Assembly: GCA_963693365.1 (NCBI GenBank)
Contig: CAVNZM010000007.1
Span: 5,208,001-5,272,000, forward strand
Reading direction: 5' to 3'
Source of the DNA: Amoebidium appalachense
Lineage: Eukaryota > Ichthyosporea
DNA length: 64,000 bases
Shown here: positions 13,792 to 63,809 of the stretch, one piece after another
Position numbering within the stretch: the first letter of the stretch is position 1
Layout of the letters: each line of letters begins with the position of its first letter
Notes under the pieces: model-generated
What the model was told of the DNA's origin: nothing
What the model saw: only the letters and a program-made list of their open reading frames with translations
Databases searched by the model: none
Made by a program: the position numbers and the translations under genes

Positions 13792-13849
13792 GGCACGGCC
13801 TGGCCGTGCCCCCCAGCGGCCAAAAAATAAAGCCTGGCTATTTTTTGGC
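13792..13849. other. Two adjacent perfect hairpins
   Basis: First: GGCACGGCC and GGCCGTGCC around a single T (13792-13810). Second: GCCAAAAAATA and TATTTTTTGGC around a nine-base loop (13819-13849). The pair sits in 1.7 kb of otherwise plain sequence (13007-14688) with no exons I can support. It could be a remnant of a small inverted-repeat element or an RNA processing structure. Confidence 0.7.
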
Positions 13850-14688
13850 TAATTTCAAAGGCAGGAGAGGCGAGTGATCACGACCAGTCACTTTTGAAGG
13901 TGACCCCAACTGTTGCATCAACGAAGATATCGATGCTCCCACAAAAGGTAGCAGGTGTACGGATCCATTGAGATCTCGAGTGATGCATATGATCATCGAG
14001 GGATGGGCGTGCATGCAAGTCAGGTCCTGTGATCACTTGTTACCAAGACAGCAATAATTCATACGTGCTTTTGTTATATTTCGATGTGGATGGACGTATT
14101 GTGCATTTGTACAGGTATGTGCAACCCTAATATCAATATTACCATTAGAAACGTTTAGCACAATTTCATGTGTGCTCTTTGCATACATGGCTGCGGCGTA
14201 CGTATATGCATATGGTCAGCCCCAACTCCATAATATTGCTCATGTACATGTAACCCGCGGGATGTTCTCCCTCTATTCAGTCGTTAATATTTGCTAGACT
14301 GTTCGGGTAAAAATTATTATCGCTTCACGGCCGGCCGTATGTAATATTGACGGATTGATACACATACTCCAGGCCTCCATGTATATATATATATATGATA
14401 GGGTGAAAAAGTGTATATACATACACACGACACTTGCATATTGTTACGCCCACGTATATACGACAGTCAAAAACGTACCCTCACCAGCAACACGTGTGAC
14501 GACCCACGGAATGGCGATGAGTTTTTCACTGGATCTTCTCACCGTGACTAGACCACCGCCATTTCGGCCATGTGCGTGTCGCTTTTTGCTTCTCAACCTC
14601 ACGTACTCCTACACTCCTGCCAAATCTTTCTCTCACGTGATCATGATCATCACAACTCTGCCAGGCTTCAAGTTGAACCCGGATTTCC

Positions 14689-14697
14689 TATAAAAAG
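14689..14697 (+). promoter_or_regulatory. TATA-like box of the peroxidase gene
   Basis: TATAAAAAG lies 171 bases before the chosen start codon. A transcript starting about 30 bases downstream would have a leader of roughly 135 bases. Confidence 0.5.
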
Positions 14698-14859
14698 ACC
14701 CCAAGCCAGCCTGTTTCTTCCATCACTGTGAATGCCAGCCTCTTGCCTACACCCCTTGCGGGCCCGACTACCCTTTGCTTCATCTCCACCCTCTTCCCTA
14801 TTACATACGAAAAACCTTCCGCCTCGGCCGGCACCACCAACCCGGCACCAACCCACAAA

Positions 14860-15279
14860 ATGTTCCTGCCTTCCATTAGCCACCTTGCGTGGCTTCTTCC
14901 CGTCCTCCCTGCCTTTCTCCCCGGCGCCTTTTCCGCCCCAGCAGACGGCGGTGTGACCGTCGACGGCCCTTCCTCTACCGACACCCAGACCCTTCTAGCA
15001 AACATGAACAATGAGCTCAAATACTCCCCGCATGATGCGCCCGCCGCCGCTGGAAACTGCGCCGAGTACGACCCCAAGAAGGTTAACTGGCAGGGTCTAC
15101 GTAACGACATCATGGCGCTGATCAATGACCCCAACTGTGATGTGGCTGTGGAGGGCAACCCTGCGTCGCCCATCCCCTGCAAGCGCCTGCCTATCCTCTA
15201 TGTACGCGCGGCCTTCCACGACGCTGGAACCACGCAGGTACGACTAATTGCACCAATCACGTGCATCCGCTTCCTCCCG

Positions 15280-15312
<33 letters not shown>

Positions 15313-15694
15313 TCCAAAAACAACAAAAAAAAACCTTCTTCTTCCCCTTCTCTCCCCTTCCCCCCCCCCCCCCCCCACCACCACCACCAGGTACGACTGC
15401 ACCGCCCACCCACCCACAGTACCACCGACTCCCAACCAGCACCCATTACAAGATTTCCTCAAGTAGCTCTCCTTTTCATACGTTTTTTCCTTCGTATCAC
15501 AGCATATATATGACCCCGAGTTTCGTATCCCTCACCCCCATCTCATGTATGAGTAACTAATTATCTAGCCCGAGTAAAATAAGGAAAACCTCGAATCAAT
15601 CGATCGCCCCACGTACACACGTGAACATATGCAATTGGTTCTTTTGACCTGTACGAACACAACTTCTCCTGGCCCAGACCAGTGTCCTCCCCCC

Positions 15695-15741
<47 letters not shown>

Positions 15742-16313
15742 GAGAGCTCCCTCTCCCCCCTCCCCTCCCTCCCCCATCCACTCACCCACCCACCCACCCA
15801 CCCACCAACCCACCAACCCCCTCCTCGATACTACTTGAAACAAAACTAAACCAATCTTTCCACAACACACACACACACACACACACAGGTGGGCACCGGT
15901 GGTTCGGATGGCTCCATTGTGCTCTCCCCCGACGAGGAAAACTGGATAGCCAACCGTTTCCCCTTCCTGTTCGTTCCCTTCGTTCGCCAATCCTTGGCCC
16001 CTCTTGTTGCCAAATACAAATCCTCCTGGGCAGACACCTTGGTCGTGGCCGGGGCCGTCTCATCCGAGTTTGCCGGCCGCAAGCCCGCGTTCACCGTGCG
16101 CGTGGGTCGCTGCGACAATGACGTCACAAACGCCCAGATCCTTCCGGCGCCTGCCATCACATGCCGCCAGTTTGTGGACTATTGGGACGGCCAGGGGGTG
16201 AACATTCGCAGGGCAGTGGCGCTGCTGGGGTCACATGTGATGATTAGGGACGGGGCTGGTGCGTCGGATGGCGTGCTGCAGTACACGTGGAGCAACAAGT
16301 ATGATTTGTTGAC

Positions 16314-16359
<46 letters not shown>

Positions 16360-16692
16360 AAAAAAAAAAAAAAAAGAATCCTCGCCCCCCTCTACTCCTC
16401 CCCGCGAGCACACTCTCTTCCTCCTTTCCCTCCCTCCATCCCTCTCCCTTTCTCCCTCTCTCGCTAAGAGTGTCTCCCTTGCCAGAATACATCCTCCCCT
16501 CCCTCCCTCCCTCACTCCTTCTCCCTCGCTCTCTCTCTCTTCCCCCCCCCCCCTGACCTCTCTCTCTCTCCCCCCCCCCCTCCCTCCCCCCCCCCCCCCC
16601 TCCCCCCGCCTCCCCCCCACTGCTTTCTTCCCTGCCTTAACCTGCATGCCGGGCCCTCTGGCCGTTCTCCGCCTCTGGCGCTTTCCAAATAA

Positions 16693-16733
<41 letters not shown>

Positions 16734-17912
16734 AGAACAAAAGCAACCCCCCCCCCTCCCCCCCCCCTCCGAGTCCCTCCCGGCTCTCCCTCTCCCCCGG
16801 GGTTATTCACCCCTTTTTCGTTATAAAAAAAAAGAAGCCAAGGAAAAAAAAAGGAAGGGCTCTTCTCTTCACAACTACAGCAAAATACACACACACAGGA
16901 GCGTGTGCACTTGCACGTAGGATAAATTCAGTAACTCTGGCTTGCTCCTGGCCACTGTTGCAGCATATAGGTCCTGAATGCAAGAAAGCTGTTCACTGAT
17001 AGAGGATCCCCCCGACCCCCACCATCACCATCCCTACCACCCCATGCACACCTACTAATATTAATATCCCCCCGTCCCCACACCCCAACCGCCTTCTCCC
17101 CTTGCACACTTACTTAACCATCCATTCCCCTCGAATTCCAACCCCCTCTTGCAACACCCCTCCCTCCCCTTCCCCCTCCCCACTTTCCTCAGCCCGTAAC
17201 ATCCACCCGCCACTGTGGCACCCACCCACCCAGCCATGTACCACTCCCCCCCCTGGTGACCCCTCACTGCTTTCTCCCCCCTTCTTCCCCCCCCCCTCTC
17301 CCCTCCCCTCCCCCCGCGGCCCTTCCCCCCCCCCCCCCCCCTCCCTCCCCCCCCCCCCCCCCCCCCCCCCGCCCCCCTCCCCCCTCCCCTTCCCCCCCTC
17401 ACCCCCCCACCCCTGCGCCCACACACACACACACACGTACACACACACACATTCACAGGTACTTCAAAGACCTCAACACAGGCACCATCACCGTCAACTT
17501 CCCCCCCGGTGGCCGCCCCACGGTCACATGGATCGTTGACGGGCAGGAGCAGCGCTGGCGTTACACTGTCAACGACGCACTGATTGCACCCCAAAACGTG
17601 CTCAAGGACAAAGAGTGCACCTTCCTCGAACGCGCCGAAATCGCGTTCTGGATGAAGTTTTTTGCTACTTCAAACCCGGTTTTTGACTTAAATTACGAGG
17701 ATGGATACGCGAAAATGACTTCTTCCGACGGCGTGCGTTGGGCAGAGGAGACTGAGGATGTGACGATCAAGCCGTGCGTGTGGAAGGCCGTGGGAGGAGG
17801 GGGTGTGAGTGATAAGACTTGCGCAAACACGTGCATGGACATGAGGAACTACCCCAACACAGGCGGTGCTAACTGCCCGCTGGTGCTGAACGGGCAGTGC
17901 AAGTGCACGTAA
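14860..17912 (+). CDS. Secreted haem peroxidase (plant-type superfamily) with Cys-rich tail
   Basis: Exons 14860-15237, 15889-16298 and 17459-17912 join in phase to 413 residues ending in TAA. The first 26 residues are a clear signal peptide (LAWLLPVLPAFLPGAFSA). The distal haem site is VRAAFHDAGT (Arg116, His120), followed across intron 1 by the VGTGGSDGSI calcium-site motif. The proximal haem ligand is His242 in ALLGSHVMIR. The join of exons 2 and 3 restores SNKYFKDL. The last 50 residues hold six cysteines, an extra tail beyond the usual domain. It should oxidise small substrates with hydrogen peroxide outside the cell or in the secretory route. An in-frame ATG at 14728 would add 44 residues; I prefer 14860 because the signal peptide starts there. 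Both introns have poly-C soon after the donor and (CA)nCAG acceptors. Confidence 0.93.
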
Positions 17913-18397
17913 TGCTCATTTTGCAATGGCGTCAAAAACAGCCAAAAAGGTTTTTCTTTTGGACTTAAACTATGGGAAAATAAGTGTTTTTTTTATTTAT
18001 GAACCAAGTATGGGCAGCCACTTTAGAGGAATGGTTGGCAAAGGTTGCCAATGGGCTACATATACCATATGTACTGCGCACGTGGCTCTCCTGTTAGGAC
18101 CTCAAATTTGATTGTACTGTATGTCATGTTGAACTGGAAAATGAGCTCAGGCAAACGCTGCTGGGAGAAAACGACCCTGTGGGGAGTTTCCGCACGGTCA
18201 AGGACCGTTGAATCATAAAAAAAAATGGTCGTAACCATGCCCTGAGTATTGCAGTCTCTTAGGAGGGGGAGGGGGGGTACACCCCCCCCCTTCCCCACCC
18301 CCCACCCCCACCCCCACCACACACACACTCGCACACGTACATCCGGTGCCACATTAACTTCAGACGTCCTGAATAAAACGGCAAAACACCGAAAAAG

Positions 18398-18434
<37 letters not shown>

Positions 18435-18887
18435 ACCCACCCACCACCACCACCCTCTCTCCCTCAAATCATACGCACACGCACATATGCACACACACAC
18501 GTGCACACTCATGGGCACTTGCATTACGTGCACGCGCAGGCCAAGACGCCCACACACGCATTCACACACACACCCAAACACCCCAACAGAAGCTTCAAGC
18601 CCAAATCCTTAAATCCCCTAAAGGCCCTCCCCGCCCTCCCCCCCATCCCCCCACCGTTCCTACCCCAAATCATACACACACGCTAAGGCGCACACACTGT
18701 GTGGACGTACACCCGCACACCCGCACACACGCACGTGCACACACGTGCACACACCGCTATGTACACCACCACCACTCTGACTAGCCCCGTCCCACACATA
18801 CATACACTGCACATGTACAACCAGGCTCCATCCGTCTTGGTTCTTGGGTCGAACCCTCATAATCATGATCCCGGGCGGGCGGGGGGG

Positions 18888-18933
<46 letters not shown>

Positions 18934-19243
18934 AGGGGGGGGGGGGGGGGGGGGGGGGGGGGAGGGGGGGGGGGGGGAATCACATACTATATTTGTACTA
19001 ACTATGTAGTAGGCTATCATAATCTAATTGGTCATAATGTATTGCACAAGAATTCCATCCCCAACTTGGATTAGAAGTAGCCGTGCCAGTTGGCAGAGCA
19101 TATACGAGGTGTCCCCACAAGAACCCATACGTGCCGCGCACGAACATGCACACACACACACACACATGTACTCGCAAAGATGTGTTCAGAATCTTACAAA
19201 TCACGTACACACAGCCACGCAATGTGTACGTGCTCCCATGTGG
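17913..19243. other. Convergent intergenic region, left part
   Basis: No exon seen. It contains poly-C at 18402-18434, dispersed CA-rich sequence, and almost pure poly-G at 18888-18977. The peroxidase transcript should end in the AT-richer part shortly after 17912. Confidence 0.6.
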
Positions 19244-19668
19244 ACACACACACACACATACATCCACATGCGGCATTGCATTACAGTGTCATGATTACTC
19301 AGGCACACACACACACAAACATCCACGCGGCATTGCATTACAGTGTCATGATTACTCAGGCACACACACACACATACATCCGCATGCGGCATTGCATTAC
19401 AGTGTCATGATTACTCAGGCACACACACACATACATCCACATGCGGCATTGCATTACAGTGTCATGATTACTCAGGCACACACACACATACATCCACATG
19501 CGGCATTGCATTACAGTGTAATGATTACTCAGGCACACACACACACATACATCCACATGGGGCCTTTCCTTACAGTGTCATAATTACTCAGGCACACACA
19601 CACACATACATCCACATGCGGCATTGCATTACAGTGTCATGATTACTCAGGCACACACACACAACGTG
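19244..19668. repeat. Minisatellite, about 7 copies of a 57-60 bp unit
   Basis: Each unit is a short (CA)n block followed by CATCCACATGCGGCATTGCA and a TTACAGTGTCATGATTACTC core. Units differ at few positions. The CA part of each unit varies in length. There are no unique spacers, so it is not a CRISPR array. Confidence 0.95.
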
Positions 19669-20373
19669 CACGGCAAGAGGAGGCCGAGGGGTGGGGGCGC
19701 CTGGCTGCTAAGTGTTTGTGGACAGTGTGTGTTACGTGGATCAAGAGTAGACATTTCTCCCCGGTGACATAATGCTCATGTGTGGATCGTCTGATATAAT
19801 CAACCATGCGCTACATACACTAATTGGGACGAATTCGAAGAAAAAACAGGGATGGGAGTCATGCACAAGTGACATGCATTTGCCGTCGCACACACACGTT
19901 ATGTTTCAGTCATCCAACTGGAGAAAGTTTTGCCTTATTTATTGTATCCTCCATATATTTAAGGGAGTTTTTGGAACAATATCATAATCATTACGCAAGC
20001 AAGCCTTAGGCACCATTATGCATGTACATACAGATTATCTAAGGTTTATGCATGGTCACATTCTAATTAATCAAGGTATATGTATGACTCTTTACACATA
20101 TTTTGACACCTATCCTCCCCCCCCCCCTCCTGGGAAAAAATAAAAATAAAAAAAAATAACAGGAAGAAGAGGGGGGAAATAGAAAACAAATTAACAAACA
20201 AATAAATAAGAAATAACCAGCCCCCGTTCCCGTCCGCAAATTACAAACCACCAAAAATTCCTGAACCTAAACACGTGCACACGTGCACATGTGCACACGT
20301 GCACATGTGCACACGTGCACACACGCACACATGCGTGAACACGAGCACGTGTGTGTGTGTGTGTGTGCGCGCG

Positions 20374-20435
<62 letters not shown>

Positions 20436-20438
20436 CAA

Positions 20439-20482
<44 letters not shown>

Positions 20483-20733
20483 CTGTACCACCAATCGCTA
20501 ATCCCAACAGGCACATTCCCACAACCACCACCATCCCAAATCAGTCCGCCCAATCAGATCGCCATCACTGCAATAGCCATACATGGAATCATTGAAAGCT
20601 CTCCCATTGGATAAACAAAAATGATTTACACAGGTAATCAGTATCAATATTCACCGCCATCACTTTCACGTGTGAAAGAATCCTAAGTCGATTACCCACC
20701 AGCAAGGCGCATGATTAGTCGCTTGCCGATCGT
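19669..20733. other. Convergent intergenic region, right part
   Basis: Plain AT-rich sequence with no exon, then (GTGCACAT)n-like and (GT)n/(CA)n sequence at 20272-20482 containing a GCGCGC core, followed by the 3' flank of the SMP-C2 gene. Confidence 0.6.
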
Positions 20734-40274
<19,541 letters not shown>

Positions 40275-40473
40275 CTGGATGGTTACGTTATCACTCGAAG
40301 CTTAGATACGCAAAAGAAAAAAAAAAAACGATGATTGACGGCCGGCCGATAGATCGGATCGCAGATCGTAATCGGTGAATCGGCCTGCTTGCACCGACAT
40401 CGAAGTTCCGATGGTCGTGGATGTATACATATGGTGTGCTAACTCAGTAGTACATAATGAACGGCATAAAACT

Positions 40474-40504
<31 letters not shown>

Positions 40505-41111
40505 ATTGATGCGGGTGGCCTTCTCCGTACGTGTAACCGGGCAGCTCGAGCGCTAGCCGGCCCCATTTGAAGTTGCTTCAAATCCTCCTGACGAGGTGAC
40601 CAATCGGGTGCATACTAGATCGAACATGATGGATTGGATGAAAGTGGCTCCCCAATGAAAACCCTCCAATATAGAGTGTACCGATAGTCTTACATCAGAT
40701 ACCCTTGTGCCATAGCAGCCGTGGGTACGGTGCGATCGGAGCGCATAAACCTTCCAATGTCAACTAGCAAAATCCCAACAGCCGCGCGCACCAACAAACA
40801 GTGCACACACCCGAAAAAATCCCTAGCTTGGCCCACTTGCGATTGCACTTAAAGCACCGAGTCCTAACTCTCGTTATTTATATATTATTCATTGTACGTA
40901 GTGAATGTTTATATATTACAAGTCTTTTAATGGTAGGATCCTTTCCACATCCCCTGCGCTGACGGTGCATATTATGATACGACAAATATACATGTGAACC
41001 CACAGGGTTATTAATAAAACCGCAAGGGACAGGGCCTTTTTTTCGCCATATCTGTGAGCATATATAGTAGGTTCGCCCTCTTAAAAAGCACTCCATATCG
41101 TATCCAATAAC

Positions 41112-41180
<69 letters not shown>

Positions 41181-41664
41181 GGCACCAGGCGCAACACAAA
41201 CCCCATTTCGCGATGGCAATAAAGAAGTGTTAACCCCACACTCACCCGTATTGAAAACATATAAAACCTGTTTAAGATAATGATTTTTGAGAAAGGGAAG
41301 AGAATCATGGAGACAGAGCATTAAATGTTGCATCCTTGTGTATGTGCACGGATGTATGCCAAAAGGGGTAGTAAACACTAAAGCAAAATCGTTGCAAAAC
41401 CACAGAAGACAAAAACACAGGGGCGTCGAAAAAACAAACACTTTTCATAGTGCAACAATTCAATCCCATAGACTGAACGGCAATCTTCACACACTCCTCC
41501 AATTGCAATCTTCCACCTATCACTGGCCGCCGACCAAGCCTAGTACTCTACCACCCCAATCAAGGAAATCTATCCCCGACATCATTATATAACCGTTAAA
41601 AAATGTGTGTTGTATAGGGAATTGGAAAGCGGGCAATGGGGGGAATGAAGGAAAAAGGGGGAGG

Positions 41665-41704
<40 letters not shown>

Positions 41705-41763
41705 GGGGGGGGGATGAAAAAACAAGGTTAAAAAAACCCCAGCGTTCATGTGCACACAGCGAA
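40275..41763. other. Intergenic region between the two large minus-strand genes
   Basis: About 1.5 kb without a supported exon. It should hold the 5' end and promoter of the SMP-C2 gene and the 3' flank of the kinase-START gene. Features: poly-G at 40474-40503, adjoining poly-C and poly-A at 41111-41179, poly-G at 41670-41703. TATATAAGG on the plus strand at 40181-40189 faces the wrong way for the minus-strand gene. Confidence 0.5.
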
Positions 41764-59180
<17,417 letters not shown>

Positions 59181-59183
59181 ATC

Positions 59184-60053
<870 letters not shown>

Positions 60054-60195
60054 TCATTTGACCATGACCCAGTCATCGTCTCCACCAACACTATTCTCGT
60101 CATCTGCGACAAAACGAAGTCAGATGCAGTAATTGGTATTCCCCAGGTACTCTACAGAACCGGGCCCCTCCGAGAAGGGCGGCGGGGGGAAGGGT

Positions 60196-60226
<31 letters not shown>

Positions 60227-60449
60227 GGGGGGGGGAAGTATATTAGTTTCTGTTACTTTATTCTTTCGACTTGTCCTGAGCATCGGGGGTGTGCATCCTT
60301 TGCAGGACAACTGCCACATCAGGCAATATCGTGAAGCAAATGCAGGCATGGAGATTTGAGTGGACACCATGGCTTGCAACATGCATACCTTCTCGCTTTC
60401 CAGCAACGCCTTTTATGCTCTTCTTGTTGAGTGCGCTTTTCTTCACCAC
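60054..60449 (-). CDS. Two minus-strand exons: gene 3' end or 5' part of the kinase-START gene
   Basis: 60389-60449 reads VVKKSALNKKSIKGVAGKRE and joins in phase to an exon starting at 60103 that reads DDENSVGGDDDWVM. Read through, this exon ends VK then TGA at 60054, an acidic C-terminus. If instead ATG/gtcaaa at 60063 is used as a donor, the phase fits the next exon at 59183 and these residues would extend the kinase-START protein. Both options are open. No family is recognised and no upstream exon was found. Confidence 0.4.
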
Positions 60450-61772
60450 CTGCGGGTGGGTAAGGTCAACATCACGTGTGTGCCAGGGTTTCCGGCAGAA
60501 AAAATCAGAGAAGGAGGAGAAAAATCAGAAGAGGAGGAGATGGGGGGAAAAGGGGGAGGGGGGAGGGGGTTGGAGAGGGGGGGGGGGGGGGGGGGGGGGG
60601 GGATATAAAGCTCATCCCATGAAGACAAAAGTGATATGACAGCACGGGCACACGAGAGTCAAGTGTTCACAAGAGACCAGGGGGGTGGGTGGGTGGGATG
60701 ACGTGTGGAATTTGCAGTGAGAGACACGGAGGCAGCAACAAAGCGTACAATAAAGTAGTGGTTGGAACCCAAGAAAAAGGCTCGCAAGGGACCCTTGAAC
60801 ATGGTCCATCTTCAAAGGAGCTTCTATGCCTTCACAAACGAGTTTCGACTGTCGGAATGGGGAGAGTAATATATCGGGATCAGGCTCCGACCTAGCGTTT
60901 TAAAAATCAAGCACCCATTCGCCGCAAACAACCCTCCATTCGCCAAGGGAGTGGGTAGATGCCTTTGAGTAAAGACCCGGCAAAGGCATGAAACAAGTGT
61001 GCGCGTACCAGGTGTGCCGCTAGCAATTTCGGGAAGTAAGTTACTAGTTTTGGGGCAGGGAAACAAAGAGGTTAGCAAAAGTCGGTGAGCTTGAGCGAGG
61101 AATCGTTTGGAAAAGCGCGGAATACCTTCCAACGCATGGGAAGGCGATTCTTCAGCGACGAAGGTTCGATTGGCTTGCAGATTACCATGTTGGTGTCAGC
61201 CAATTAATGGCTCACGACACAATCAAAGTTGTGGTGTCGAACCGATACCGATCAAAGCTCCAGCTATTGTGTGGGGAGGCCACACGGGTGTTCGAATACC
61301 ACTGGAGAATTATTGAATTTCCCTGTTCTAGATTTCCCTCTACCATGCATGTGGTAGGACGGACATGCCCAGCCAATGAAAAGACTTTCTTCAAGGCACA
61401 ACGACACACCAACACGAGCTACTTTCAGCCCTATACTTCTCTTTCCACCCTTTTTTTCCCTTTCTTTAACATAACCCTAAGCTCTTCTAATAAATAGTAC
61501 GTATTATTTACGTTCAAGAACAACCTTTACGAAAGAGTGACTACAACGTTCATCAGCCCAGCGGCTCGACTCAGCTGAATCCGGAAATGGAATTTACAGT
61601 CCGCCTCAATTTCCATATATAGCTAGAAAAAAATAATTTATAAGTTGAAGGTTTGGGTGATGGCAACTGAGCCATCAAGCCTTGCGTTGAATGATTGAAC
61701 GATGTTTCAGCTGACCATAGGTTGGTCAAATACATATCAATTTTGGTTTGTTATTTATCACGCATGTTTTAG
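60450..61772. other. Region with no firmly supported exon
   Basis: Ordinary sequence, mostly free of microsatellites apart from G-rich runs at 60541-60602. A plus-strand ATG at 61207 opens MAHDTIKVVVSNRYRSKLQL and could be a first exon for the exon at 61773, using the gtagga donor at about 61351; this is weak. Confidence 0.3.
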
Positions 61773-61955
61773 GAGCGGTTTGTGGTGACTTTTACCAGCC
61801 AATCATTTCACGCTAGAAGTTTGGCGGGCATTCCAAACTTACTAGCGGAGGCTCAGGCTGACAAGCAGCCTGTCAGGCTGAGCCTGAGCGGCTCAACACT
61901 GAGCCTCCTTTTCACAGACTCGCTGGATAAATGGATCTCGGGGCTGCACGTGGGA
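61773..61955 (+). CDS. Exon of an unknown plus-strand gene
   Basis: A clean acceptor (GCATGTTTTAG) and a gtcaag donor bound 61 codons, phase 0 at both ends. The peptide opens ERFVVTFTSQSFHARSLAGI and later has QPVRLSLSGSTLSLLFTD, an alternation of hydrophobic strands that would suit a PH/PTB-like fold. The donor is followed by poly-C, as in the better-supported genes here. Neighbouring exons were not found. A small internal inverted repeat (GCTCAGGCT...AGCCTGAGC) lies within the exon. Confidence 0.4.
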
Positions 61956-62137
61956 GTCAAGACTGAAACCCCCCTCCCCCCCCCCCCCCCCCCCCCCCCC
62001 CCCAAATCCCCCCCCCCCCAACACACACACACACACCATCACCACCATTACACACCAGCAACCCGGCCCGGGGCTCCCCCCCCCCCCCCCCCCCCCCTCC
62101 CCCAACTGCAACCCCCAAAACACGCGGTCACAACTGT

Positions 62138-62378
<241 letters not shown>

Positions 62379-62699
62379 ACATCACCACCACCGGTCAGCA
62401 ACATGTACACCAGCAAACCACCGCCCTCTCCCAACAAACCACCACCACCACCACCACCACCACCACCACCACCACCACCACCAAAAAGAAAACAACCCAT
62501 CACCATCACCGGTCCACCACCTCCACCACCATAAAGATTCTAACAAACCACCACCACCACCACCACCACCACCACTACCATCACTACCACAACCAGCAAC
62601 AGCAACATATCATATACACCAGCAACCGAGCTTTCTCCTCGCCCACCACCACCACCACCATCACCCACCGACACCCAACCTTCATTTTCAGTGTACCAC

Positions 62700-63114
62700 G
62701 TATGGTGAGAAGGCTTTATTCCATTATTCGGATAGTTAGTTAAATGCGTAACTCACTGGCCACGTGCACAAACATCGTTTTCGTAAAACTATTTAACTAT
62801 ACTCGTGCAAATACGTGGCACGTGCGCCTTAAACCTTTTACATATTATTGTGGTGTAGAAAGAGCCACGGCTGGGAGTGCACGTAACTGTATGGCCATGG
62901 TGTGTACGGAACAAAGAAATACGTATCTGCATAAATACAAGTAAATATGGCGGTTTACTTGAACTAAAACTATATTGAATCAGTGACGTCATTAATCAAC
63001 TATATAAGCCGGGCAATATTGTTCATTTGAGTACACTAGTGACTGGGTGTGGGTGAGTGTGATGACGTGGGTTGCAGCACCACTCACATTATCAATATAT
63101 ATAATGCGTTGTTT
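62700..63114. other. AT-richer region, no exon seen
   Basis: TATATAAG at 63001-63008 on the plus strand is a possible core promoter element, but no coding sequence follows before the window ends. Confidence 0.3.
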
Positions 63115-63354
63115 GCCGGACCTCAAATCCGGAATTTGGAGGGGACCAAAGGCCATTTTGTGAGGCATCAAAAACCATCGAAACGTTGCTTAGTTGTTTT
63201 TATGACATCAAAATCGCTAAATATTCTTGCGATACTAATGAAAAAGCCTAAAATAACTATATATTTGATAATGAGAAAATTGAAATATAGTGCCCTAAAG
63301 TTGGGCCCAAGAGGATGTACGTACTCGGGGCTTTGAAGTAAAAAGAAAAAAACC
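63115..63354. repeat. 240-bp direct repeat, copy 1
   Basis: Begins GCCGGACCTCAAATCCGGAA and ends GTAAAAAGAAAAAAACCA. The second copy is 349 bases further on and differs at about six positions. Confidence 0.95.
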
Positions 63355-63463
63355 AGCGGAGTCTACTGTGAACGCGCTGGGCTGAATGACGGCAGAGATC
63401 AGGTGATTCCCGTATCAAACCGGTTTTCGTTTCTAACCCAGAATGGAACGCACCTTTTTTAGT

Positions 63464-63703
63464 GCCGGACCTCAAATCCGGAATTTGGAGGGGACCTAAG
63501 GCCATTTTGTGAGGCATCAAAAACCATCGAAACGTTGCTTAGTTGTTTTTATGACATCAAAATCGCTAAATATTCTTGCGATACTAATGAAAAAGCCTAA
63601 AAGAACTATATGTTTGATAATGAGAAAATTGAAATATAGTGCCCTAAAGTTGGGCCCGAGAGGATGTACGTACTCGGGGCTTTGAAATAAAAAGAAAAAA
63701 ATC
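63464..63703. repeat. 240-bp direct repeat, copy 2
   Basis: Same length as copy 1 with no indels seen. The 109 bases between the copies are unrelated to the flanks, so this is either two insertions of one element or a pair of terminal repeats. Confidence 0.95.
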
Positions 63704-63752
63704 AAGAGTCATATACCGAGGTCAGCTGCCGAAATCAGAGTTCACAGGCCGA

Positions 63753-63809
63753 GTCGGGTGGGTTCATGACCGACGCACCTTCGGTGCGTCGGTCATGAAC
63801 CCACCCGAC
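63753..63809. other. Perfect 27-bp hairpin
   Basis: Arms 63753-63779 and 63783-63809 are exact reverse complements around the loop TTC; the inner part is GACGCACC-TTC-GGTGCGTC. GGCC...GGCC pairing continues beyond a two-base bulge. Confidence 0.95.

Noticed and set aside
19244-19668. CRISPR array
   Set aside because: Repeats are contiguous without unique spacers and the DNA is eukaryotic.
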